Below are positions 8,619 through 17,562 of a stretch of DNA of 64,000 bases, one piece after another. The position numbers and the translations under genes are program-made. How positions within the stretch are numbered: position 1 is the first letter of the stretch; each line of letters starts with the position of its first letter. Source of the stretch: Klenkia marina (GTDB lineage Bacteria > Actinomycetota > Actinomycetes > Mycobacteriales > Geodermatophilaceae); assembly GCF_900101025.1 (NCBI RefSeq), contig NZ_FMUH01000003.1:62001-126000 (forward strand). Reading direction: 5' to 3'. The notes under the pieces are model-generated. The model saw only the letters and a list, made by a program, of their open reading frames with translations. It was not told the origin of the DNA and searched no databases.

Positions 8619-8645
8619 GGCCCAGAACAAGGTGCGTTCTGGGCC
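8619..8645 (-). terminator. valS terminator, sibling of the clpX terminator
   Basis: GGCCCAGAAC (8619-8628) pairs with GTTCTGGGCC (8636-8645) over a 7-nt loop, about 50 nt past the valS stop. The 10-bp arms are the same sequence as the core of the hairpin at 7276-7310. Confidence 0.75.
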
Positions 8646-8695
8646 GCCGGAGTTCAACGCTTCGCTGAGCGCGCAGCGCTGAGCGCCGGCGCGGG

Positions 8696-11275
8696 CTACT
8701 CCGCGGCGGGGACCTCGGCGAGCACCACGTCGACGCTCAGTGGGCCCTGGGCGGGCTCCACCGTCAGCGTGGTGATGATCCCGGCGGCCACCAGGTCGCG
8801 GCGCACGGCCTCGACCAGCGCCACCGACGCCTCCGGGGCGCGCACGACGGCGGACTCGACCGGCGCGCGCATCGACACCTTGGCCTCGCTCTTCGCCTTC
8901 CGGATCGCGGCGAGCGCCTCGGCGGCCACCCCGACCAGTGCCGGGTCGCCGCCCGCGGGCAGCTCGTCGGTGGTCGGCCACGCGGCGCGGTGCACCGACC
9001 CGCTCTGCCACCACGACCAGACCTCCTCGGCGGCGAAGGGCAGCACCGGGGCCAGCAACCGGTTGAGCACCGACAGCGTGGTCGCCAGGCCCGCCTTGGC
9101 CGACGCGGCACCCTCGGCGGGGCCGCCGTCCTCGCCGTAGGCCCGGGTCTTCACCAGCTCGACGTGGTCGTCGCAGAACTGCCAGAAGAAGGTCTCGGTG
9201 ACCTCCAGCGCCCGGGTGTAGTTGTAGGCCTCCATCGCCGCGGTGGCCTCCTCGACCACCGTGCGCAGCCGGGCCAGCAGTGCGGCGTCCACCGGCTCGG
9301 TGACGTCGGCGCCCACCAGGTCGGCGGTGGCGCCGAGGCTGCCGAGCACGAACTTGCCGACGTTGAGCAGCTTGATGGCCAGCCGGCGGCCGACCTTCAT
9401 CTGCACCTCGTCGAACGGCGAGTCGGCCCCCGGACGGGCCCCGGCGGCGCGCCAGCGCACGGCGTCGGTGCCGTACTTCTCCAGCACGTCGATGGGCGTG
9501 GTGGCGTTGCCCTTGGACTTGCTCATCTTCTTGCGGTCGGGGTCGACGACGAAGCCGGAGATGGCCGCGTGCGTCCAGGGCACCTGGCCCTGCTCGTAGT
9601 GCGCGCGCACCACCGTGGAGAACAGCCAGGTGCGGATGATGTCGTGCGCCTGCGGGCGCAGGTCCATCGGGAAGACGTGCGCGAACAGCTCGGGGTCGGT
9701 GTCCCAGCCCGAGGCGACCTGCGGCGACAGCGACGACGTGGCCCAGGTGTCCATGACGTCGGGGTCGGCCATGAACCCGCCAGGCACCCCGCGCTGGTCC
9801 TCGGTGAAGCCCTCGGGCACGTCGGAGGACGGGTCGACCGGCAGGGCCGACTCGGGGGCCAGCAGCGGCTCGTCGAACACGGGCTCGCCGGCCTCGTCGA
9901 GGCGGTACCAGATCGGGAAGGGGACGCCGAAGAAGCGCTGCCGGCTGATCAGCCAGTCGCCGTTGAGGCCCTCGACCCAGTTCTCGTAGCGGTGCCGCAT
10001 GTGCTCGGGCACCCACTGGATCTCGCGGCCCCGGGCCACCAGCGCAGCGCGCAGGTCGGCGTCGCGGCCGCCGTTTCGGATGTACCACTGGCGGGTGGTG
10101 ACGATCTCGAGGGGCCGCTCGCCCTTCTCGAAGAACTTCACCGGGTGGTTGATCGGCCGCGGGTCGCCCTCGAGGTCGCGGGACTCGCGCAGCAGCTCCA
10201 CGACCCGCTGCTGGGCGCTGAACACGGTCTTGCCGGCCAGCTCGGCGTACACCTCGGCGGGCACGCCGTCGGGGGCGTCGGGCAGCAGCCGGCCGTCCCA
10301 CCCGATGATCGCGCGGGTGGGCAGCTGCAGCTCGCGCCACCAGATGACGTCGGTGAGGTCACCGAAGGTGCAGATCATCGCGATGCCCGAGCCCTTGTCC
10401 TTCTCGGCCAGGCGGTGGGCGACCACGGGGACCTCCACGCCGAACAGCGGCGTGCGCACGGTCTGCCCGAACAGCGGCTGGTACCGCTCGTCGTCGGGGT
10501 GGGCCACCAGCGCGACGCACGCGGGCAGCAGCTCGGGGCGGGTGGTCTCGATGTGCACCGGGCCGTCGGGGCCGGCGAAGGCGACCCGGTGGTAGGCGCC
10601 GGGACGCTCGCGGTCCTCGAGCTCGGCCTGCGCCACGGCGGTGCGGAAGGTGACGTCCCAGAGGGTCGGCGCCTCCTGCGCGTAGGCCTCGCCGCGGGCC
10701 AGGTTGTGCAGGAACGCCCGCTGCGCGGTGGCCCGCGAGGACTCGGAGATGGTGCGGTAGACGTTGCCCCAGTCGACCGACAGGCCGACCTGGCGCCACA
10801 GCTTCTCGAACTCGGCCTCGTCGACGGCGGTGAGCTGCTCGCACAGCTCGACGAAGTTGCGCCGGCTGATCGGCACCTGGTCCTTCCCCGCCTTCTCCGG
10901 CGGGGTGAACGAGGCGTCGTAGGGCAGCGAGGGGTCGCAGCGCACGCCGTAGTAGTTCTGCACCCGGCGTTCGGTGGGCAGGCCGTTGTCGTCCCAGCCC
11001 ATGGGGTAGAAGACGTGCTTGCCGGTCATGCGGTGGTAGCGGGCCACGATGTCGGTGTGCGTGTAGCTGAACACGTGCCCGACGTGCAGCGACCCGCTCG
11101 CGGTCGGCGGCGGGGTGTCGATGGCGAAGGTCTGCGAGCGGGGCGCGGCGAGCGCGGCCTCGCGGTCGAAGCCGTAGACGTCGTCGCGCGCCCACGCGGC
11201 TACCCACTTGGCCTCGAGGCCGTCGAGGGTGGGCTTGTCGGGCACGGTGCCCGGGGCGGTGACGTCTGTGGACAT
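8696..11275 (-). CDS. valS: Valine-tRNA ligase
   Basis: Class I aminoacyl-tRNA synthetase charging tRNA-Val. The HIGH motif is HVGH (64-67) and the KMSKS motif is intact near residue 583. The insertion between them holds the CP1 editing domain ([12 protein letters not shown] region). The 859-residue length fits the actinobacterial form. It ends in TAG, notable here because UAG is the predicted selenocysteine codon. The ATG lies 6 nt after TAGGAT, so the mRNA may be leaderless. It is divergent from folC. Confidence 0.97.
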   Translation of the reverse strand: MSTDVTAPGTVPDKPTLDGLEAKWVAAWARDDVYGFDREAALAAPRSQTFAIDTPPPTASGSLHVGHVFSYTHTDIVARYHRMTGKHVFYPMGWDDNGLPTERRVQNYYGVRCDPSLPYDASFTPPEKAGKDQVPISRRNFVELCEQLTAVDEAEFEKLWRQVGLSVDWGNVYRTISESSRATAQRAFLHNLARGEAYAQEAPTLWDVTFRTAVAQAELEDRERPGAYHRVAFAGPDGPVHIETTRPELLPACVALVAHPDDERYQPLFGQTVRTPLFGVEVPVVAHRLAEKDKGSGIAMICTFGDLTDVIWWRELQLPTRAIIGWDGRLLPDAPDGVPAEVYAELAGKTVFSAQQRVVELLRESRDLEGDPRPINHPVKFFEKGERPLEIVTTRQWYIRNGGRDADLRAALVARGREIQWVPEHMRHRYENWVEGLNGDWLISRQRFFGVPFPIWYRLDEAGEPVFDEPLLAPESALPVDPSSDVPEGFTEDQRGVPGGFMADPDVMDTWATSSLSPQVASGWDTDPELFAHVFPMDLRPQAHDIIRTWLFSTVVRAHYEQGQVPWTHAAISGFVVDPDRKKMSKSKGNATTPIDVLEKYGTDAVRWRAAGARPGADSPFDEVQMKVGRRLAIKLLNVGKFVLGSLGATADLVGADVTEPVDAALLARLRTVVEEATAAMEAYNYTRALEVTETFFWQFCDDHVELVKTRAYGEDGGPAEGAASAKAGLATTLSVLNRLLAPVLPFAAEEVWSWWQSGSVHRAAWPTTDELPAGGDPALVGVAAEALAAIRKAKSEAKVSMRAPVESAVVRAPEASVALVEAVRRDLVAAGIITTLTVEPAQGPLSVDVVLAEVPAAE

Positions 11276-11281
11276 GCCCTC

Positions 11282-11287
11282 ATCCTA
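11282..11287 (-). promoter_or_regulatory. Leaderless-type -10 box of valS
   Basis: TAGGAT on the minus strand ends 6 nt before the valS ATG, the spacing expected when transcription begins at the start codon. No T-box leader can exist in the 42-bp divergent gap. Confidence 0.5.
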
Positions 11288-11317
11288 GGAAGGGCCGCGA
11301 CTGGCATCCTGGGCGGA

Positions 11318-12700
11318 GTGACCACCTCCCGTGACGAGGCCCGGGTCGAGGCCGAGCTGCTCGCCCGCTGGCCCGAGAGCCGGCTGGAACCCAGCCTCAC
11401 CCGCATCTCGGCCGTGCTCGACCTCCTCGGCTCCCCGCACAAGGCCTTCCCGGTCATCCAGGTCACCGGCACCAACGGCAAGACCTCGACCGCGCGCATG
11501 GTCGACGAGCTGCTGCGCGGGTTCGGCCTGCGCGTGGGCCGGTTCACCAGTCCGCACCTGGAGTCGGTGCGCGAGCGCATCGTCGTCGACGGGCGGCCCA
11601 TCCACGCCGAGCGCTTCGTCGAGGTGCACGACGACATCGCGCCCTACGTGCAGATGGTCGACGGCTCCTCCGACGTCCCGATGTCCTTCTTCGAGGTCAT
11701 GGTCGCCATGGCCTACGCCGCCTTCGCCGAGACCCCGGTCGACGTCGCGGTGGTCGAGGTGGGCATGGGCGGCACCTGGGACGCCACCAACGTGGTCGAC
11801 GCGCGCGTCGCCGTCGTCACCCCGGTCTCCATGGACCACGCCGAGTACCTCGGCCCGGACGTCGCCACGATCGCGGCCGAGAAGGCCGGCATCATCAAGC
11901 CCGCGCCGCCGACCGAGGACGGCGTGCCCGGTCCCGACGTCGTCGCGGTGCTGGCGCACCAGCCGGCCGGCGCGCTCGAGGCGCTGGTCCGCCGGGCCGT
12001 CGAGGTCGACGCCACCGTGGCCCGCGAGGGCACCGAGTTCGGGTTGCTCGAGCGCCGGGTCGCCGTCGGGGGTCAGCAGATCCGCATCCAGGGGCTGGGC
12101 GGGGAGTACCCCGAGGTCTACCTGCCGCTCTTCGGTGCCCACCAGGCGCAGAACGCCACCGTCGCCCTCGCCGCCGTCGAGGCGTTCCTGGGCGCCGGTG
12201 CGGCCAGCGGGCCGGTGGACCCCGAGGTGGTGCGCGAGGCGTTCGCCGCCGTCCGGTCGCCGGGGCGGCTCGAGCGGGTGCGCAGCTCGCCGTCGGTCCT
12301 CGTCGACGCCGCGCACAACCCGGCGGGCATGCGGGCCACCGTCGAGGCGGTGCGCGAGTCCTTCGACTTCACCCGCCTGGTCGGCGTCGTGGGCTGCGTG
12401 CGCGGCAAGGACGTCGCCGGCATGCTCGCCGAGCTCGAACCGCTGTGCGCCGAGCTGGTGGTCACCCAGAACACCTCGCCTCGGGCCATGCCGGCCGACG
12501 AGCTGGGCGCCCTGGCCGTCGACGTGTTCGGCGCCGACCGGGTCAGCGTGCACCCCCAGCTGTTCGACGCCCTCGAGGCCGCCATCGAGCTGGCCGAGGC
12601 CGGCCGCGACCACGCGCTGGGTGGCTCCGGCGTGCTGGTCACCGGCAGCGTCGTGACCGCGGGGGAGGCCCGCACCCTCATGGGCGGGAAGAAGAAGTGA
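11318..12700 (+). CDS. folC: Folylpolyglutamate synthase / dihydrofolate synthase
   Basis: ATP-dependent ligase of the Mur-ligase family that adds glutamate to folates (and to dihydropteroate in bifunctional members). The P-loop is GTNGKT (51-56), SPHLESVRERI follows, and the C-terminal domain has VDAAHNPAGM. I chose GTG 11318 because it gives the family N-terminus and lies 42 bp from the divergent valS start; the much longer open frame upstream is antisense to valS. 460 residues. The stop overlaps the next start (GTGA). Confidence 0.95.
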   Translation: MTTSRDEARVEAELLARWPESRLEPSLTRISAVLDLLGSPHKAFPVIQVTGTNGKTSTARMVDELLRGFGLRVGRFTSPHLESVRERIVVDGRPIHAERFVEVHDDIAPYVQMVDGSSDVPMSFFEVMVAMAYAAFAETPVDVAVVEVGMGGTWDATNVVDARVAVVTPVSMDHAEYLGPDVATIAAEKAGIIKPAPPTEDGVPGPDVVAVLAHQPAGALEALVRRAVEVDATVAREGTEFGLLERRVAVGGQQIRIQGLGGEYPEVYLPLFGAHQAQNATVALAAVEAFLGAGAASGPVDPEVVREAFAAVRSPGRLERVRSSPSVLVDAAHNPAGMRATVEAVRESFDFTRLVGVVGCVRGKDVAGMLAELEPLCAELVVTQNTSPRAMPADELGALAVDVFGADRVSVHPQLFDALEAAIELAEAGRDHALGGSGVLVTGSVVTAGEARTLMGGKKK

Positions 12701-13092
12701 CCGCTCCGCGCGCGGCCGACCCGGCCCGGGCGGCCAAGGCGCTCTCCGGGGCAGCCGCGGCCGTGCTGCTGCTGGAGGGCATCGCGGTGCTGTTCGTGCC
12801 GCGCGGGATCGTGCAGTCCGACGGCCTCGGCTGGGTGCGGCTCACCGTGCTGCTCGCGCTCTCGGTGGTGCTCATCCTGTCCAGCGGGCTGCAGCGGCGT
12901 CCGCAGGGTTTGCTGATCGGTACGGTGCTTCAGGTCCCCCTGCTGCTCACCGGGCTCTACTCGAACGCGATGTGGTTCGTGGGCGGGATCTTCCTGCTGG
13001 TGTGGCTGTACCTGCTGCAGATCCGCAAGGACCTGGTCGGGTCGCCGTTCGGGCCGGTGCCCGACCCGCCCGGGGCACCTGACCCCAGGTAG
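12697..13092 (+). CDS. DUF4233 membrane protein
   Basis: A 131-residue protein with about four hydrophobic helices (near residues 16-37, 45-60, 70-85 and 89-106) and short polar ends; inner-membrane location is likely. DUF4233 proteins regularly follow folC in actinobacteria, and here the GTG overlaps the folC stop (GTGA). Function unknown. It ends in TAG. Confidence 0.85.
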   Translation: MTAPRAADPARAAKALSGAAAAVLLLEGIAVLFVPRGIVQSDGLGWVRLTVLLALSVVLILSSGLQRRPQGLLIGTVLQVPLLLTGLYSNAMWFVGGIFLLVWLYLLQIRKDLVGSPFGPVPDPPGAPDPR

Positions 13093-13098
13093 TCCACC

Positions 13099-13605
13099 TC
13101 AGGCGGCGCGGGCCCCGGTGAGGTCCGCCCGCACCGCCCGGGGGTCCACGCCCTGGTCGGCCAGCACCGCGGCCACGACCGCGTCGCGGACCTCGAGGAC
13201 GCCCAGGAGCACCGAGCCGTCGTCCAGCCGGCGGCGACCCTGGCCCACCTCGGCCCGCAGGGCCTCCCGCAGCACGCGCTTGGCCGACCCGCCGAACCGC
13301 AGGTGCCCGCGGCGCGAGCGGGGGTCCAGGGCGCCGGCGCCGAAGGTCTGCTCCGCCCGTGCGCGGACCAGGTCGAGGTCGACGCCCAGCGCGGACAGGG
13401 CCACGTCGTCGGCGGCGGTGGCGGCCGTGCGGGCGCGCACGGCGTCGAGGCCCGCCGCGCGCAGGGCGGCGGCGCCACGACCCTCGCCGACGGCGACGGC
13501 GAGCAGCAGGTGCACCGGCTCGATGCGGTCGGCGCCGGTCGAGCGGGCGACGTCCTGGGCCCGGACGACGGTGGCGCGGGCCTCGTCGGTGAAGCGTTCG
13601 AACAC
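13099..13605 (-). CDS. Clp N-terminal (repeat) domain protein
   Basis: A 168-residue protein beginning VFERFTDEARATVVRAQDVAR, the Clp-N repeat that in ClpA/ClpC binds adaptors and substrates. Two Clp-N-like repeats span about residues 1-75 and 80-155 (ending GARAA), with no ATPase domain. It may act as a free adaptor or decoy for ClpC. The GTG at 13605 follows AGGAG and lies one base after the HTH stop, so the pair is cotranscribed. Longer in-frame starts upstream are in HTH-gene sequence. Confidence 0.85.
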   Translation of the reverse strand: MFERFTDEARATVVRAQDVARSTGADRIEPVHLLLAVAVGEGRGAAALRAAGLDAVRARTAATAADDVALSALGVDLDLVRARAEQTFGAGALDPRSRRGHLRFGGSAKRVLREALRAEVGQGRRRLDDGSVLLGVLEVRDAVVAAVLADQGVDPRAVRADLTGARAA

Positions 13606-13606
13606 C

Positions 13607-13831
13607 TCAGGGCTCCTTCCGGGAGCGGGCGTGCTTCTTGTGGACTGCTTGCCGGCTGACGCCGAGGGCCTCGGCGACCTCCTGCCAGGACCACCCGCGC
13701 TCGCGGGCTGCCTGGACCTGGAGCACCTCGAGGCGGTCGGCGAGCTCGCGCAGCGCCCGCACGCCGCGCAACCCGGTGGCGGGGTCGTCGGCAGCCGCCG
13801 CGGTGGCCACGGCATCGGTGGGGGAGGCCAT
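13607..13831 (-). CDS. Small HTH regulator paired with Clp-N protein
   Basis: A 74-residue protein with an HTH near residues 46-66 (SWQEVAEALGVSRQAVHKKH) and a basic tail, preceded by a leucine-rich helix (LRELADRLEVLQVQAARERG). Short HTH proteins next to Clp-N proteins are a known actinobacterial pairing. Its ATG follows two GTCAACC-x2-GGTTGAC palindromes that cover its -35 and -10, so autoregulation is very likely. The sensed signal is unknown; the Clp-N partner could couple it to protease status. Confidence 0.85.
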   Translation of the reverse strand: MASPTDAVATAAAADDPATGLRGVRALRELADRLEVLQVQAARERGWSWQEVAEALGVSRQAVHKKHARSRKEP

Positions 13832-13834
13832 GGC

Positions 13835-13850
13835 GTCAACCTAGGTTGAC
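13835..13850. promoter_or_regulatory. Proximal operator palindrome over the -10
   Basis: GTCAACCTAGGTTGAC is a perfect 16-bp palindrome. On the minus strand it contains TAGGTT (13843-13838), a -10 box 6 nt upstream of the HTH ATG, so bound protein would cover the -10 and the start codon. Confidence 0.8.
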
Positions 13851-13862
13851 GAAGTGGACTGT

Positions 13863-13878
13863 GTCAACCTCGGTTGAC
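13863..13878. promoter_or_regulatory. Distal operator palindrome over the -35
   Basis: GTCAACCTCGGTTGAC repeats the proximal palindrome with one central change, 28 bp away centre to centre. On the minus strand its end gives TTGACA (13867-13862), a consensus -35 placed 18 bp from the TAGGTT -10. Confidence 0.8.
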
Positions 13879-13934
13879 GCCGGGTCCGGACCGGGCCGCG
13901 GGGCGCCGATGGTGGAGGAGGGACGACCGGGCCC

Positions 13935-15023
13935 GTGGGAGCGTGTGGCGTGCGAGGAACAGTGCGAGGACGACGTCGGGCCGCGGTCCTGGGTCTGGCG
14001 GCGGTGCTGCTGGCGGGGTGCGGGTCGGAGGCGGCCGCCCCGGCGGCGGCCCCGACGAGCACCGAGGCGGCGCCCGCGACGACCGCGGCGCCGGTCGCGA
14101 CACCCGCGCCCCAGCCGGTCGCTCCGCTCACCGGGCTCCCGGTGGCCGCGGTGGACCCGCGCCCCGCGCTGGCGGTGAAGATCGAGAACCCGCCGATCGC
14201 CCGCCCGCAGGCCGGGCTGACCGAGGCCGACATCGTCTGGGAGCAGGTCGTCGAGGGCGGCACCAGCCGCTTCGTCGCGGTCTACCAGTCGCGGCTGCCG
14301 GCCTCCATCGGCCCGGTGCGCTCGACCCGGCCGATGGACCCCGCCATCGCCGCCCCGCTGCGCGGGCTGTTCGCGACCTCGGGTGGACAGGGGCAGTACC
14401 TGTCGGCCGTCTCGGCGTCCGGGCTGCAGCTGTTCAGCTTCGACGCCGGGGACGACGGCTTCGCGCGCCAGGGGCCACGGCAGGCACCGCACAACGTCTA
14501 CCTCGACCCGGCTGCGCTCTACGCCGCCGCCGACGCCGAGCACCAGGCCCCGCCGGCCGCCCAGTTCGGCTACGCCCCCACCGCGGGAACCCAGACCACC
14601 ATCGCCCAGGGCAGCGCAGCCTCCGGTCTGGACCTGCAGCTCTCGCCCGACGCCACGCCGTCCTGGACCTGGGACCCGGTGGCCCGCAGCTGGGCCCGCG
14701 CGGAGGCCGGCACGCCGGCGACCGCCGCCGACGGGGTGCGCGTGAGCGCCACCAACGTCGTCGTCCTGCGGGTCGAGGTCGTGGCCACCGACGCCGTCGA
14801 CCCGGCCGGCAACCCCGTCCCCGAGACGCTGCTCGCCGGGCGCACCGGCGAGGGCCTGGTCGCCACCGCGGGGCGCACCGTGCCGATCACCTGGACCAAG
14901 GGTGGCGATGGTGACCCCGTGACGCTCGCCGCCCCCGACGGCAGCCCCGTGCTGCTGGCGCCGGGCACCACCTGGGTCGAGCTCGTGCCCACCGGCAGCG
15001 GAGCGGTCACGGTCGTTCCGTAG
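13935..15023 (+). CDS. DUF3048 (YerB-like) lipoprotein
   Basis: A secreted lipoprotein of 362 residues. After a basic start there is a hydrophobic run [14 protein letters not shown] with a lipobox Cys near residue 29, then a Pro/Ala/Thr linker. The DUF3048 domain begins around PLTGLPV (residue 65), with [12 protein letters not shown] and [19 protein letters not shown]. subtilis YerB is the reference member; function is not established. Several GTG codons could start it (13935, 13950, 13962); all leave the lipobox intact. Its TAG stop is part of the -10 box of ndk. Confidence 0.85.
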   Translation: MGACGVRGTVRGRRRAAVLGLAAVLLAGCGSEAAAPAAAPTSTEAAPATTAAPVATPAPQPVAPLTGLPVAAVDPRPALAVKIENPPIARPQAGLTEADIVWEQVVEGGTSRFVAVYQSRLPASIGPVRSTRPMDPAIAAPLRGLFATSGGQGQYLSAVSASGLQLFSFDAGDDGFARQGPRQAPHNVYLDPAALYAAADAEHQAPPAAQFGYAPTAGTQTTIAQGSAASGLDLQLSPDATPSWTWDPVARSWARAEAGTPATAADGVRVSATNVVVLRVEVVATDAVDPAGNPVPETLLAGRTGEGLVATAGRTVPITWTKGGDGDPVTLAAPDGSPVLLAPGTTWVELVPTGSGAVTVVP

Positions 15024-15026
15024 GCT
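15021..15026 (+). promoter_or_regulatory. -10 box of ndk overlapping a TAG stop
   Basis: TAGGCT lies 8 nt before the ndk GTG and begins with the TAG stop codon of the DUF3048 gene. It fits TANNNT and a near-leaderless start. Confidence 0.4.
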
Positions 15027-15034
15027 GCGCAGCC

Positions 15035-15442
15035 GTGACTGAGCGCACCCTGATCCTGGTCAAGCCCGACGGCGTCGCCCGCGGCCTCGTCGGCGAGGTC
15101 GTCGGCCGGCTGGAGGCCAAGGGCCTGCGGCTGGTGGCCGCCGAGCTGCGCACCCTGCCCCGCGAGACCGCCGAGCAGCACTACGCCGAGCACAGCGAGA
15201 AGCCGTTCTTCGGCTCGCTGGTCGACTTCATCACCGGTGGGCCGTTGCTGGCCCTGGTCGCCGAGGGCCCCCGGGCCATCGAGGCCTTCCGCGCCCTGGC
15301 CGGTGCCACCGACCCCGTGAAGGCCGCCCCGGGCACCATCCGCGGCGACTTCGCCCTCGAGGTGCAGAACAACATCGTCCACGGCTCGGACTCGCCCGAG
15401 TCCGCCGCGCGCGAGATCGGCCTGTTCTTCCCCTCGCTGTAG
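15035..15442 (+). CDS. ndk: Nucleoside diphosphate kinase
   Basis: Transfers the gamma-phosphate between nucleoside triphosphates and diphosphates through a phosphohistidine. The active-site motif NIVHGSDS is intact near residue 115, and the N-terminus [20 protein letters not shown] is canonical. 135 residues, full length. The GTG at 15035 is the only start giving the normal N-terminus. It ends in TAG. Confidence 0.98.
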   Translation: MTERTLILVKPDGVARGLVGEVVGRLEAKGLRLVAAELRTLPRETAEQHYAEHSEKPFFGSLVDFITGGPLLALVAEGPRAIEAFRALAGATDPVKAAPGTIRGDFALEVQNNIVHGSDSPESAAREIGLFFPSL

Positions 15443-15446
15443 CCCC

Positions 15447-15512
15447 GACTGTGCAGTTGCGGTCGCCCGCCACGGCGTGTCCGCCCGCGTTGCCGACCGC
15501 AACTGCACAGTC
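15447..15512. repeat. 66-bp inverted repeat with 19-bp perfect arms
   Basis: GACTGTGCAGTTGCGGTCG (15447-15465) and its exact reverse complement (15494-15512) flank a 28-nt GC-rich loop, 4 nt after the ndk stop. It may terminate ndk, but the long loop and exact arms also suit a dispersed palindromic (REP or MITE-like) element. Confidence 0.85.
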
Positions 15513-15558
15513 GACCCCGTCTGGACCTCGGCGAGCGGCGACTACCCTCGACAGCGCT

Positions 15559-17562
15559 ATGACTGTCGAGAGCCTGTACCCCCGACTCGAGCCGCTGCTG
15601 GCGCAGGTGCAGAAGCCGATCCAGTACGTCGGCGGTGAGCTGAACGCCCAGACCAAGCCGTGGGACGCCGTCCGCGTGCACTGGGCGCTCATGTACCCCG
15701 ACGCCTACGAGGTCGGCCTGCCCAACCAGGGCCTGATGATCCTGTACGAGGTGCTCAACGAGCGCCCCGACGCCCTGGCCGAGCGCACCTACGCGGTCTG
15801 GCCCGACCTCGCCGGGCTGATGCGCGCGAACGACGTCGGCCAGTTCACGCTGGAGAACCACCGCCCGGTGCGGGCCTTCGACTTCCTCGGCGTCAGCTTC
15901 GCCACCGAGCTGGGCTACACCAACCTGCTCGACGCGCTCGACCTCGCCGGGGTCCCGCTGCACGCGGTCGACCGCGACGAGACCCACCCGGTCGTCGTCG
16001 CCGGCGGGCACGCCGCCTTCAACCCCGAGCCGGTCGCCGACTTCGTCGACTGCGCGGTGCTCGGCGACGGCGAGCAGGTCGTCGGCGACATGACCGACGT
16101 GCACAGCGCCTGGACGGCGGAGGGCCGGCCCGGTGGCCGCACCGAGCTGCTCGCCCGGCTCGCCCGGGTCGAGGGCGTGTACGTGCCGCAGTTCTACGTG
16201 CCCAGCTACGCCGCCGACGGCACCATCGCGGCGTTCACCCGCACCCGCGACGACGTCCCGGTCACGATCGCCAAGCGCACCGTCATGGACCTCGACGAGT
16301 GGCCCTACCCCAAGCAGCCGCTGGTGCCGCTCGCCGAGAGCGTGCACGAGCGCATGAGCGTCGAGATCTTCCGTGGCTGCACCCGCGGCTGCCGGTTCTG
16401 CCAGGCCGGGATGATCACCCGCCCCGTGCGCGAGCGCACCATCACCGGCATCGGCTCGATGGTCGACGCCGGCCTCAAGGCCACCGGCTACGAGGAGGTG
16501 GGCCTGCTCTCGCTGAGCTCGGCCGACCACTCCGAGATCGGGCAGCTGGCCAAGGAGCTCGCCGACCGCTACGAGGGCACCAACACCGGTCTGTCGCTGC
16601 CCAGCACCCGGGTCGACGCCTTCAACGTCACCCTGGCCAACGAGCTCTCCCGCAACGGCCGGCGCTCGGGGCTCACGTTCGCCCCGGAGGGCGGCAGCGA
16701 GCGCATCCGGCGGGTGATCAACAAGACCGTGTCCAAGGAGGACCTGGTCCGCACCGTCACCACCGCGTACGCCAACGGCTGGCGCCAGGTGAAGCTGTAC
16801 TTCATGTGCGGTCTGCCGACCGAGACCGACGAGGACGTCCTGGAGATCGCCGAGCTGGCGGTCGAGGTCATCCGCGCCGGCCGCGAGGCCAGCGGCTCCA
16901 AGGACATCCGCTGCACCGTGTCGATCGGCGGTTTCGTCCCCAAGCCGCACACGCCGTTCCAGTGGGCGTCGCAGGCCTCGGCCGAGACCATCGACCACCG
17001 GCTGCGGGTCCTGCGCGACGCCATCAACGCCGACCGCCGCATCGGGCGCTCGATCGGCCTGCGCTACCACGACGGCAAGCCCGGCGTGATCGAGGGCCTG
17101 CTGTCCCGCGGCGACCGCCGCGTGGGCCGGGTCATCGAGCGGGTGTGGCGCGACGGCGGGCACTTCGACGGCTGGAGCGAGCACTTCTCCTACGACCGCT
17201 GGGTGAACGCGGCCACCGAGGAGCTCGCGCCCTTCGGCGTCGACCTCGACTGGTACACCACCCGCGAGCGCGGCGAGCACGAGGTGCTGCCCTGGGACCA
17301 CCTCGAGTCCGGCCTGGACAAGGAGTGGCTCTGGGACGACTGGCAGGAGGCGCTGAACGAGGACGAGGTCGCCGACTGCCGCTGGACCCCCTGCTACGAC
17401 TGCGGCGTCTGCCCGACCATGGGCACCGAGATCCAGATCGGCCCCACCGGCCGCTCCCTGATCCCGCTCACCCCGGTCGGCGCCGGGCCCCGGCCGCAGG
17501 TGCGCGCCGACGTCGACGTCGACGTCGAGGCGTCGGTGCCCGACCCGGTGCACACGCACTGA
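15559..17562 (+). CDS. B12-binding-domain radical SAM protein (TIGR03960 family)
   Basis: A 667-residue radical SAM enzyme with an N-terminal B12-binding-like domain and a central radical SAM core with CTRGCRFC (C274, C278, C281) for the 4Fe-4S cluster. Its C-terminus carries further Cys residues (CYDCGVCP). The reaction is unknown. It is always paired with the DUF2344 protein that follows, here by a TGATG overlap. ATG 15559 is 10 nt after TACCCT (15543-15548), a likely -10; upstream in-frame codons fall in the inverted repeat. Confidence 0.93.
   Translation: MTVESLYPRLEPLLAQVQKPIQYVGGELNAQTKPWDAVRVHWALMYPDAYEVGLPNQGLMILYEVLNERPDALAERTYAVWPDLAGLMRANDVGQFTLENHRPVRAFDFLGVSFATELGYTNLLDALDLAGVPLHAVDRDETHPVVVAGGHAAFNPEPVADFVDCAVLGDGEQVVGDMTDVHSAWTAEGRPGGRTELLARLARVEGVYVPQFYVPSYAADGTIAAFTRTRDDVPVTIAKRTVMDLDEWPYPKQPLVPLAESVHERMSVEIFRGCTRGCRFCQAGMITRPVRERTITGIGSMVDAGLKATGYEEVGLLSLSSADHSEIGQLAKELADRYEGTNTGLSLPSTRVDAFNVTLANELSRNGRRSGLTFAPEGGSERIRRVINKTVSKEDLVRTVTTAYANGWRQVKLYFMCGLPTETDEDVLEIAELAVEVIRAGREASGSKDIRCTVSIGGFVPKPHTPFQWASQASAETIDHRLRVLRDAINADRRIGRSIGLRYHDGKPGVIEGLLSRGDRRVGRVIERVWRDGGHFDGWSEHFSYDRWVNAATEELAPFGVDLDWYTTRERGEHEVLPWDHLESGLDKEWLWDDWQEALNEDEVADCRWTPCYDCGVCPTMGTEIQIGPTGRSLIPLTPVGAGPRPQVRADVDVDVEASVPDPVHTH

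Noticed and set aside
8990-11317. Long plus-strand open frame fused to folC
   Set aside because: It is antisense to the whole of valS and shows no family similarity; GC3 bias in this genome opens long shadow frames. folC starts at GTG 11318.
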